Shown here piece after piece: positions 16,958 through 23,954 of a stretch of DNA of 35,640 nucleotides. Every line of letters begins with the position of its first letter. Within the stretch, counting starts at the first letter, position 1. Both the position numbers and the translations under genes were made by a program. Source of the stretch: Gemmatimonadales bacterium UBA7889 (GTDB taxonomy: Bacteria; Gemmatimonadota; Gemmatimonadetes; Longimicrobiales; Gaopeijiaceae); NCBI GenBank assembly GCA_002501085.1, contig DLRL01000079.1, positions 1 through 35,640 on the forward strand. The letters are read 5' to 3'. The notes under the pieces were generated by a model. That model saw only the letters and a program-made list of their open reading frames with translations, made no database searches and was not told the origin of the DNA.

Positions 16958-17905
16958 CTAGAAGTCACCTACAAAAGTGATCTCTTGGATCAATTCGTGG
17001 CCGGTCTCACGAGCGACAGTGTCCCGTGCCAGATTAATCAGATAGCAGACTTCCTTAGCCGTAGCGCCACCAAGGTTCACGATAATATTTGCGTGTTTAT
17101 GAAAAATCCCAGCGGCCCCGTGAGTTTGCCCCTTAAGTCCACATTCGTCGATTAGCCGACCAGCTCCGATGCCATCAATTTTCCGGAAGATTGAACCAAC
17201 ACAGGGGTAAAGCCAAAGATCAGGATGTCTTGTGTCGCGCCATTCAAGGTTTTCACGCATGATGCGCCTGAGGTCAGCAAGTGGAGTGACATCTAGTCGG
17301 AATGTCGCTGACAATACGATGTCGCTTTTGGTTTGCAGGATACTTTCATCGTAACCGAATTCGAAATAGTCAACACTCACTGTTTTGAGTTCACCTTCTT
17401 CCGTGAGGATTTCTGCCGACTCCAAGACTTCTTCGATGAACAGCGTGCGCTCGCGTTTCGGTGCAGGGGAGAGGAAATGAAGATTTTGCCAGAGTGCGCC
17501 GCCTACGGTACTCGGAATCCCGACGAAATGGTGGAGGCCGCCGAGATTTTGGGCTACAGTGGCATCAATTAGGTCCGGAAATGTTTCTACACCTGCACCT
17601 GCCTTAACAGTGACATCGTCGAGAAACTCTATTCCCCCGACCTCGCTTCGGATAACTAAGCCGCGGAATCCCTTGTCACCAAATAGGATGTTCGCGCCCC
17701 GCCCCAACAGGAAGTAGGGCACTCCTGCTGTTCTTGCTGCGAGCACGGCCTCAGCCAACTCACTAGGGGTACGTGCACGGTATAAGAGGTCTGCTGGTCC
17801 CCCGATCCTGAAGGTCGTCAGAGGGGCGAGTGGTACACCCAGTTCTAGGCGTTCTTCACTTAGTGTCCCACGGAGGGCCTTAAGGAAATCGAGGCTCGAC
17901 GTCAT
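16958..17905 (-). CDS. murB: MurB-like UDP-N-acetylenolpyruvoylglucosamine reductase, divergent
   Basis: This is a 315-residue FAD-binding protein. The FAD-binding half has TTFRIGGPADLLYRA (30-44), LGRGANILFGDKGFRGLVI (68-86) and GIPSTVGGALWQN (129-141). The C-terminal MurB domain has CVGSIFRK with the proton-donor Ser238, GAGRLIDECGLKG and a terminal EITFVGDF with Glu308. MurB reduces UDP-GlcNAc-enolpyruvate to UDP-MurNAc for peptidoglycan. Two oddities stand out. The active-site motif, normally YRxS with a catalytic Arg, reads YDES (Asp186). The stretch after GGALWQN is longer and lacks the usual NxGAYG. It is not near other mur genes. It is either a divergent true MurB or a paralogue with a changed role. 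Confidence 0.78.
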   Translation of the reverse strand: MTSSLDFLKALRGTLSEERLELGVPLAPLTTFRIGGPADLLYRARTPSELAEAVLAARTAGVPYFLLGRGANILFGDKGFRGLVIRSEVGGIEFLDDVTVKAGAGVETFPDLIDATVAQNLGGLHHFVGIPSTVGGALWQNLHFLSPAPKRERTLFIEEVLESAEILTEEGELKTVSVDYFEFGYDESILQTKSDIVLSATFRLDVTPLADLRRIMRENLEWRDTRHPDLWLYPCVGSIFRKIDGIGAGRLIDECGLKGQTHGAAGIFHKHANIIVNLGGATAKEVCYLINLARDTVARETGHELIQEITFVGDF

Positions 17906-18051
17906 ACTGGGTAGACCTTTTCAGGATACAAACTGTGGTCAGCATCCGGCGAAGGGTATGTCAGTGCACATCAAAGATAGCCGTGGTTTTGAGAGACTGG
18001 TAGCTTGCCGGTCTTCAGAGTGACACCGATACAAGTTTGGGACCAGAATGT

Positions 18052-18525
18052 ATGAATAGTCAGGAATGCAGGGATTTTGCAGCTCTCTTCGGTCGTGAAT
18101 TAGACCGACTTGAAGGTGAGATAGGGCAGTACTCGAATGAGTCAAAATTGTGGGCTGTTTCGGGGAATCAGAAGAACTCTGCAGGCAACCTCGCACTACA
18201 TGTGTGTGGCAACTTGATGCATTACATAGCGGAGGGTCTCGGAAAGTCCGGCTACATCAGGGATCGTGGGGCTGAATTCTCTGAGTGCGTCACTCGGATT
18301 GAACTCATTGAGCATGTCCGTGCGTGTAAGGTGGCCGTTACCGGCGTACTTGAGACTCTGGATGATTCAATACTAGACGAGATCTATCCAGCGAAAGCAC
18401 CGGAGCGGATGGGAAGGATTTGCTCGCGTGCCTTCCTGCTACACTTGATTTGGCATTTGGGTTGGCATCTCGGTCAGATCTACTATCACAGGCTTGGGGA
18501 TGGAGCGCAGACAGAGTCAATTTAG
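18052..18525 (+). CDS. DinB-family (DUF1572-like) putative metal-binding four-helix protein
   Basis: This 157-residue protein starts at ATG 18052; an in-frame TTG at 18037 would add 5 residues, and neither has a strong ribosome site. It is all-helical. The DinB-fold metal triad is plausible: His50 in NLALHVCGNLMHYI, then His135 and His139 in HLIWHLGWHLGQIYYHR. DinB-fold proteins include metal-dependent thiol transferases (bacillithiol- or mycothiol-dependent). That may be relevant because bshA is present further on, but most members have unknown function. Its 3' end overlaps that of the convergent amidohydrolase by 9 bases. Confidence 0.8.
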   Translation: MNSQECRDFAALFGRELDRLEGEIGQYSNESKLWAVSGNQKNSAGNLALHVCGNLMHYIAEGLGKSGYIRDRGAEFSECVTRIELIEHVRACKVAVTGVLETLDDSILDEIYPAKAPERMGRICSRAFLLHLIWHLGWHLGQIYYHRLGDGAQTESI

Positions 18526-20118
18526 ATGTCGCCTGAGAACCCGGCCTGCTCGGACGTCTTTGAATGAACTCTCTTCGACCGTGATTTGCCCGTTGATAAT
18601 CACCCAATCGATTCCAATCGGATACTGATGAGGTTGCTCGAATGTTGCTTGGTCCTCAACGATTACTGGATCAAACACGACGACATCTGCAAACCATCCC
18701 TTTTGGATTTGACCGCGCATGTTGAGACCAAGCCGTCCCGCCGGTAAGGCGGTCATTTTCCGAACTGCTTCGACCATCGAGATGATCTTCTTATCACGTG
18801 CATAATGACCTAAAACTCGAGGGAAAGTACCATACCACCTCGGATGTGGGTGGCCCTCACCAGGTTGGGTGAGGCGGCCATCGGACGCGATCATCGTGAA
18901 GGGATGCGCCATGATTCGCTCCACATCTTCTTCACTCATTGCATGAAAAATCGCACTCGCTCCTCCTCGGCGTACTGCTTCGATGACGAGCCTGGCTCCA
19001 GTCTCTGGCGTGGAAGGCAGACCCTCCCTTAGGGCCCAATCATGCAGTGTTTTCCCTTCCAGAGTTCTATCCCAGCCTACGAGAGCAAATTGTACACGAC
19101 GCAAGTCATTGCCACCGCGATCGTTTATGATGTTGGACGCTATCCCGTCGAGGATGCTGTCTGCTAAGATTGGGTTATTCATTCTGGCTAGGAGGGCCGC
19201 ATCTCCTCCCGCCATTGCCCAGGCTGGAATAAGGATTCCGATTCCCGTATAGCTGGCGGTATAAGGGTATTGATCGATCATCGCATCGGTGCCGGCTTCC
19301 CTAGCAGAGTCAACCATAGCGAGCGTGCGGGTCGATGACCCCCACATTGGTTGTCCGACCACCTTATGGTGAGTAAGCACGATCGGTAGCTGCGCACGTT
19401 TTCCGATTTCGAGTGCTTCGCCAACACCGTCCAGAAGTCCGAGTCCTTCTTCCCTAAGATGTGAGGTGTAAAACCCTCCCTCTCGACCTGCGACTTCTGC
19501 GAGCGCGATTACCTCTTCAAGTTCTGAGAATGCACCAGGTAGGTACTTCAGTCCGGTCGAAATACCCCAGGCGCCCTCTTCCATTGCTTTTGCTACCATA
19601 TCCTTCATGCGGTCCAGTTCAGGTGGGGTTGGAGCACGGTTTTCGAGTCCCATAACAGTCCGTCGTACTGTATTGTGCCCGACTAGGAATCCGACATTCA
19701 TTCCTACCGAAACCTTTTCTACCGCCTCTAGATGTGCCTCGAAGGGCCAGGGACCACCACCGTCCGGACCACCCAGTGCGGTTGTCACTCCTTGCCTCAC
19801 ATGACTTTCTGAACTTGGCAGGCGGAGAAGAGGATCAAGGTGTGCGTGGAGGTCAACAAATCCTGGGCTGACAACCATGCCGGTAGCATCGATAACATGA
19901 CTAGCACGATCCGGATCCAAGCTGGTTTCTGATACCGCTACGATCCGGTCCCCTTGAATTGCCACGTCAGCTTGGAAAGCAGGTCCCCCAGTACCATCTA
20001 TCACAGTGCCACTGCGAATGAGTAGGTCCCAGTCGTTCGTGGTTGCTTGCCCTAATGCGAGGGACGGGTGGAAGAGGACTGGGTTAGCGAGAACCAACAC
20101 TAGTACGGCGAACCGCAT
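18517..20118 (-). CDS. Exported N-acyl-D-amino-acid deacylase-like amidohydrolase
   Basis: This 533-residue protein starts at the ATG at 20118 because GGAGGA lies five bases upstream and a signal peptide (MRFAVLVLVL..., ending ALGQA) follows. A longer frame to 20238 lacks both. It is an amidohydrolase-superfamily barrel: GFVDLHAHLDP (His91, His93), SHLREEG (His220), LTHHK (His250) and IASDGRL (Asp413), with a C-terminal GWFADVVVFDP beta-sandwich. The order matches D-aminoacylases, which release D-amino acids from N-acyl derivatives. The family's metal-ligand Cys in the NCG motif is absent: the region reads GGPDGGGPWP (116-125), so metal binding or specificity may differ. It would act in the periplasm. 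Confidence 0.85.
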   Translation of the reverse strand: MRFAVLVLVLANPVLFHPSLALGQATTNDWDLLIRSGTVIDGTGGPAFQADVAIQGDRIVAVSETSLDPDRASHVIDATGMVVSPGFVDLHAHLDPLLRLPSSESHVRQGVTTALGGPDGGGPWPFEAHLEAVEKVSVGMNVGFLVGHNTVRRTVMGLENRAPTPPELDRMKDMVAKAMEEGAWGISTGLKYLPGAFSELEEVIALAEVAGREGGFYTSHLREEGLGLLDGVGEALEIGKRAQLPIVLTHHKVVGQPMWGSSTRTLAMVDSAREAGTDAMIDQYPYTASYTGIGILIPAWAMAGGDAALLARMNNPILADSILDGIASNIINDRGGNDLRRVQFALVGWDRTLEGKTLHDWALREGLPSTPETGARLVIEAVRRGGASAIFHAMSEEDVERIMAHPFTMIASDGRLTQPGEGHPHPRWYGTFPRVLGHYARDKKIISMVEAVRKMTALPAGRLGLNMRGQIQKGWFADVVVFDPVIVEDQATFEQPHQYPIGIDWVIINGQITVEESSFKDVRAGRVLRRHLN

Positions 20119-20242
20119 CACTTTCCTCCATGAGTGCGTTGAATGCCCAAGGTGTCGTCTCAAGTAGCGTCCCGCTACCCTCATGATATTCTGGGGGCCC
20201 GGTATTTGATCTTTGAAAAACACTGAGGGAGATAACATACCA

Positions 20243-20271
20243 TGGACATAAGAATATACTGTATATATAAA
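20243..20271 (+). promoter_or_regulatory. Candidate promoter driving the secDF leader
   Basis: TGGACA at 20243-20248 (5 of 6) and TATAAA at 20266-20271 (5 of 6) are spaced by exactly 17 bases. Transcription would begin near 20278, giving a leader of about 290 bases before secD. It is the best promoter match in this gap. Confidence 0.5.
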
Positions 20272-20290
20272 TGCATAAGTCTTTGATATA

Positions 20291-20348
20291 CTGCATCTTA
20301 CGATCTGTGTGATGACTCCACAGATCTCCTAGATAAGAGTGAATGCAG
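20291..20348 (+). other. 58-base imperfect hairpin in the secDF leader
   Basis: CTGCAT (20291-20296) pairs with ATGCAG (20343-20348), CTTA (20297-20300) with TAAG (20334-20337), and GATCTGTG (20302-20309) with CACAGATC (20319-20326). The total is 18 pairs with a 9-base apical loop TGATGACTC and asymmetric internal loops. It begins about a dozen bases after the predicted transcription start. Confidence 0.5.
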
Positions 20349-20500
20349 AGAGCTTCCTAGTGGTCAATATTTGTTCGAGGGAGTAGCAGGTCGGAGAGGA
20401 TTAGGTGGCTTCGTTCCTGTTCCCGACTTTGTATTTCCCGGGGGAGAAGGCACTTCAGTTCCGATTGACACATTCGGGCACCATCGGCAGTTTTACGGCT

Positions 20501-20526
20501 CGTCTAGACGCGGTCAGACTGACCGC
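20501..20526. repeat. Adjacent perfect palindromes CGTCTAGACG and GCGGTCAG-A-CTGACCGC
   Basis: CGTCTAGACG (20501-20510) is a 10-base perfect palindrome. It shares its last base with GCGGTCAG-A-CTGACCGC (20510-20526), an 8-base perfect inverted repeat. They could be protein sites or RNA hairpins. The arm ACCGC (20522-20526) is also complementary to GCGGT (20560-20564) just before the secD start. Confidence 0.5.
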
Positions 20527-20529
20527 AAA

Positions 20530-20552
20530 GGCCCCAAGAGGGGCCATTTTCT
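20530..20552 (+). terminator. Terminator-like hairpin 18 bases before secD
   Basis: GGCCCC (20530-20535), loop AAGA, GGGGCC (20540-20545), then ATTTTCTT. The stem is short but all G-C and the T-rich tail is imperfect. Given its position inside the presumed leader it may be an attenuator rather than a plain terminator. Confidence 0.4.
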
Positions 20553-20569
20553 TGAGCCCGCGGTAATGC

Positions 20570-22201
20570 ATGTTCAAGACACCACGAAGTCGGCTTATCA
20601 CGATTATTCTAATAACCGGGATGCTTGGCTGGCAGCTATACAGTAAGGGCCTTAAGCTCGGGCTTGATCTCCAAGGTGGTATGCACTTGGTGCTGGAGGT
20701 AGATGACCCTGAGGGAACCATGACGGTTGAGGCTAAGGCCGACATGATCGATAGGGTCGATCGTATCATTCGGACGCGCATCGACGAATTTGGTGTGGAG
20801 GAACCGCTTATCCAGAAGGTTGGGGGTGAGCGGCTAATTGTTGAACTCGCCGGGATCGATGATCAAGATCGCGCGAAAGAGATCGTTCAGCGAAACGCGT
20901 TCCTCGAATTCAAACTCGTTTTGCCGGTGACCGACATGACGGCCGCGTTGAGCAGAATCGACCGAAGCGTCGTGGCGGCACTCGGAATCGATTCGATTAG
21001 AGCTCTGGGAGCGGACGTGGTCGCCTCAGAACAACCAGAGATTGTAGATCTCCTGTTTGGTGGTGGGGACACGACAGTGACTGGAGAGCAAGTCGACACC
21101 GCTGAAGTCGTCGAAGAGGTGCCAGAAGAAGAAGACCCGCTCGATAACTTCCAGCCATTCTCATCGAAGCTCAACATGGGCGACATCCCGGGAACGTACC
21201 TCATCGCTCTTGAGGATATACCGACAGTTGAATTATTCCTCGCTATGGACGAGGTACAGCGCGCGTTACCTCGTGACCAAGCTCTACAATGGGGCATGGA
21301 GCTCGTGGGCCGGGGCGCCCGTACCTATAGATATTTATGGGTACTTGAGGAAGATCCGTTCCTAACGGGAGATAGATTAGAGACGGCAACCGCGGGCCGT
21401 GATCCTCAGTTCAATCAATCACAGGTTCAGTTTGAACTTAGTCGCGCCGGCGGGCGGACTTTTGGGCAGTTCACGGGCCAGCATATTGGGGATAATCTTG
21501 CCATTGTACTCGATGGTGAGGTCCAGAGTGCACCTGTTATCCGAGACCGGATTGGTGCCCGTGGTCAGATCGATATGGGTTCTGGGACACCGCTTGAGGA
21601 AGCTTCTGATCTAGCGCTCGTCCTACGAGCTGGAGCATTGCCTGCGAAGATCAACATTATAGAAGAGAGAACTGTTGGGCCGTCATTGGGCCAAGACTCT
21701 GTCGATGCTGGGCGAATCGCCGGGATGCTGGGGATTGCCTTGGTCGTGCTCGTGATGATGGGTTATTACCGGGTTGCCGGGATGCTGGCTGTGGGAGCTC
21801 TGGGGGTCTACGTAGTACTTGTGCTTGGTGGCCTTGCAGTTTTAGGCGCGGTGCTAACGGTTCCAGGTATAGCCGGCCTAATCCTTTCGATTGGGATGGC
21901 TGTGGATGCCAACGTCCTAATCTTTGAGCGGATCCGTGAGGAGTTAGCTGTCGGTCGGGCAACCAGGACTGCGGTAGAAGAGGGTTTTGATAACGCATTT
22001 TCCGCCATCATGGACGCAAATATGACCACGCTTATCACGGCTCTAATCCTCTTCCAATTCGGGACTGGCCCTGTGCGTGGCTTTGCAGTAACACTCTCAA
22101 TCGGCATCGTCGCATCGTTCTTCTCAGCCATATTTGTTACGCGCTCCTTCTTCCTCCTGTATCTGCAGGGGAAGAAAGCGTCTGACCCGATTAGCGTCTA
22201 A
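20570..22201 (+). CDS. secD: Protein translocase subunit SecD
   Basis: This 543-residue inner-membrane protein has TM1 (about residues 8-24), the SecD signature LGLDLQGGMHLVLEV (30-44), the large periplasmic P1/P4 head, LDGEVQSAPVIRDRIG, and five C-terminal helices from about residue 379. Those include LILSIGMAVDANVLIFERIREE. With SecF it uses the proton gradient to help pull proteins through SecYEG. An in-frame TAA at 20564 limits the start to ATG 20570. No Shine-Dalgarno sequence is visible, and a structured leader lies immediately upstream. It heads a long co-directional run; secF begins 9 bases after its stop. Confidence 0.96.
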   Translation: MFKTPRSRLITIILITGMLGWQLYSKGLKLGLDLQGGMHLVLEVDDPEGTMTVEAKADMIDRVDRIIRTRIDEFGVEEPLIQKVGGERLIVELAGIDDQDRAKEIVQRNAFLEFKLVLPVTDMTAALSRIDRSVVAALGIDSIRALGADVVASEQPEIVDLLFGGGDTTVTGEQVDTAEVVEEVPEEEDPLDNFQPFSSKLNMGDIPGTYLIALEDIPTVELFLAMDEVQRALPRDQALQWGMELVGRGARTYRYLWVLEEDPFLTGDRLETATAGRDPQFNQSQVQFELSRAGGRTFGQFTGQHIGDNLAIVLDGEVQSAPVIRDRIGARGQIDMGSGTPLEEASDLALVLRAGALPAKINIIEERTVGPSLGQDSVDAGRIAGMLGIALVVLVMMGYYRVAGMLAVGALGVYVVLVLGGLAVLGAVLTVPGIAGLILSIGMAVDANVLIFERIREELAVGRATRTAVEEGFDNAFSAIMDANMTTLITALILFQFGTGPVRGFAVTLSIGIVASFFSAIFVTRSFFLLYLQGKKASDPISV

Positions 22202-22210
22202 GGAAAGGCG

Positions 22211-23158
22211 ATGCGACTCTTTCACAACGCATCCTACAAGTTCATCGAGGCTCGACGTAAGGCGTACGTTGTTTCCGGCATAGTCCTAGGGGCAGGCATT
22301 GTGTTCATGACCTTAAATGTCGTGAACATTGGAAGCTGGCAGAACTATGGAGTTGACTTTACAGGCGGATCACTGATCCAAATTCAGGTATATGAGAACC
22401 TGACTGCTGGGGATCTTCGTGATGCGCTTAGTGGGTCAAATGAGATCACACGGTTCGGTGAAGAGAACGAATTTGTTGTGCGAGCACCTGTTGCTGAGGA
22501 TGGATCAATAGGTGCGGTTGCTGATGAGGTTGAAGCACAGCTCGCTGCCGCTTTTGGTCAGGATGCCTTCGAGGTGGTCCGTACTGAACAGGTCGGTGCT
22601 AAGGTAGGGGGAGAACTGCAATTGAAAGCTTTATATGCGATTCTCTTCTCATTCCTGCTTACCCTCATTTATCTGGCCATCCGCTTCGAGCTTCGCTTTG
22701 GTTTGGCAGCGGTGATCGCTACACTGCACGATATATTGATCACCCTCGGCTTTCTCGCCGCTTTTCAAGTCGAGATCGCATTACCTACCGTCGCGGCGAT
22801 CCTCACTATCCTGGGGTATTCTTTAAATGACACGATTGTGGTCTTTGACCGCATTCGTGAGAACATGCATAAGAAGGGTGCGCGGAAGCGTAATCCAGTT
22901 GACCTCGTCAACGAATCGATCAATGAGACTCTGCCGCGTACAGTTCTCACATCTGGTACGACTCTGGCAGTACTCACAGCGCTCCTTATTCTTGGCGGTG
23001 CCGTAATCTTTGATTTCACTGTGGTACTTATTTTGGGTGTGATCATCGGTACCTACTCCTCGATTTTCGTTGCTTCTCCAGCGCTGATTGAAATCCAGAA
23101 TCGTTGGGGGATGGGAAAGGCCGGTGAGAAGAAGAGGCCGCAGCCTGCGACGGTGTGA
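22211..23158 (+). CDS. secF: Protein translocase subunit SecF
   Basis: This 315-residue inner-membrane partner of SecD has TM1 (about 18-40), the motif YGVDFTGGSLIQIQV (46-60), a periplasmic domain, and five further helices with YSLNDTIVVFDRIREN near residue 203. It also carries the NETLPRTVLTSGTTLAVL segment typical of SecF. Its tail is basic (GKAGEKKRPQ). AGGAAAGG precedes the ATG by three bases. It is co-transcribed with secD. Confidence 0.96.
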   Translation: MRLFHNASYKFIEARRKAYVVSGIVLGAGIVFMTLNVVNIGSWQNYGVDFTGGSLIQIQVYENLTAGDLRDALSGSNEITRFGEENEFVVRAPVAEDGSIGAVADEVEAQLAAAFGQDAFEVVRTEQVGAKVGGELQLKALYAILFSFLLTLIYLAIRFELRFGLAAVIATLHDILITLGFLAAFQVEIALPTVAAILTILGYSLNDTIVVFDRIRENMHKKGARKRNPVDLVNESINETLPRTVLTSGTTLAVLTALLILGGAVIFDFTVVLILGVIIGTYSSIFVASPALIEIQNRWGMGKAGEKKRPQPATV

Positions 23159-23167
23159 CCGAGGACA

Positions 23168-23938
23168 TTGTCTGAGTACTTCGACAGTCACTGTCACCTA
23201 ACTGCCGCTGCTTTTAGCGGAGACTTAGACGAGACACTTCTCCGGGCTCTGGAGAATGGTGTGACCCGATGGGTCACCATTGCTTCGAATTTTGAGGATG
23301 CTCAGGAGGCACTTGCTCTCGTAAAAGATCGGCCAGGCGCATGGTCAACAGCGGGCGTACATCCTCATGAGGCAGGCGAAGCATCAGAGGATGTTATCGA
23401 GCAGATTCGAAAATTGGCTTCTACTCAAGAAAAAATAGTAGCGATCGGAGAAACTGGACTAGATTTTTATTACGACAATGCTCCTAGGGATGCCCAAAGA
23501 CGGCTTTTTGCAGCGCACCTTGCACTTGGATCCGAACTCGATCTTCCAGTTGTTGTTCACGCCCGTGCCGCCGATGGCGATATAGCAGAAGCCCTGAGAT
23601 CTATGCCACCTGGAACATCCGGGGTGCTGCATTGCTTTACTGGAGGGGTTCTCGCGTTTCAAGAGGCTCTGAAAGCGAATTGGTACGTCTCATTTTCGGG
23701 GATCGCTTCGTTCAAGAGCTTCGAAGCTGTGGAATTGCTTCGAGCTGTTCCGAAAGACCGATTACTGATTGAGACGGATTCTCCATATCTAGCTCCTGTA
23801 CCCCAACGCGGGAAACGGAATGAGCCCGCATACGTGCCATACGTAGCTCAGGCGGTTGCCTACCATCTGAATTCTGACCCCATTGAAATCGGGCGTTTAA
23901 CGAGTGCAAATGCTTGTCGCTTCTACGGCGTGTGGTAG
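23168..23938 (+). CDS. tatD: TatD-family metal-dependent hydrolase (DNase)
   Basis: This 256-residue TIM-barrel protein has the TatD metal set: His8 and His10 in DSHCHL, Glu95 in GETGLDFYYD, His131 (VVVHAR), His155 (LHCFTGG) and Asp204 (IETDSPYLAP). TatD proteins are Mg-dependent 3'-5' exonucleases implicated in DNA repair and quality control. The start is taken as TTG 23168, with GAGG a few bases upstream; the second codon region leads straight into the conserved first strand, so a later start would remove His8. It lies 9 bases after secF and 16 bases before mutL. Confidence 0.92.
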   Translation: MSEYFDSHCHLTAAAFSGDLDETLLRALENGVTRWVTIASNFEDAQEALALVKDRPGAWSTAGVHPHEAGEASEDVIEQIRKLASTQEKIVAIGETGLDFYYDNAPRDAQRRLFAAHLALGSELDLPVVVHARAADGDIAEALRSMPPGTSGVLHCFTGGVLAFQEALKANWYVSFSGIASFKSFEAVELLRAVPKDRLLIETDSPYLAPVPQRGKRNEPAYVPYVAQAVAYHLNSDPIEIGRLTSANACRFYGVW

Positions 23939-23954
23939 GGGGATAAGCTTCACG

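Larger units (their letters stand above)
20119..20569. other. 451-base gene-free region between the amidohydrolase gene and secD
   Basis: No convincing protein gene is present here. It contains a good rightward promoter match, a long imperfect hairpin, three short perfect palindromes and a terminator-like hairpin close to secD, each listed separately. The part between 20349 and 20490 contains further short complementary pieces (GTCGG/CCGAC, CCGA/TCGG) but nothing I can name. No tRNA, SRP RNA, 6S RNA or known riboswitch consensus was recognised by eye. Confidence 0.6.

Noticed and set aside
20119..20238. Upstream extension of the D-aminoacylase-like gene (40 more residues)
   Set aside because: GGAGGA and a signal peptide start at 20118; the extension would bury the signal peptide inside the protein.
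20349..20490. Possible 6S, SRP or tRNA-like RNA in the secD upstream gap
   Set aside because: I looked for the conserved SRP loop, tRNA T-arm and 6S closing-stem features and found none. Only short unnamed complementary pieces are present.
20371..20646. Open frame of 91 codons overlapping the start of secD
   Set aside because: It overlaps 77 bases of secD in another frame and begins with TTG. Its composition (Gly, Arg, His) looks non-coding, and it runs through the palindrome cluster.
23904..23954. Upstream ATG for mutL inside tatD
   Set aside because: The added residues do not resemble MutL. The conserved N-terminus begins at ATG 23955, and GGGGGA lies upstream of it.
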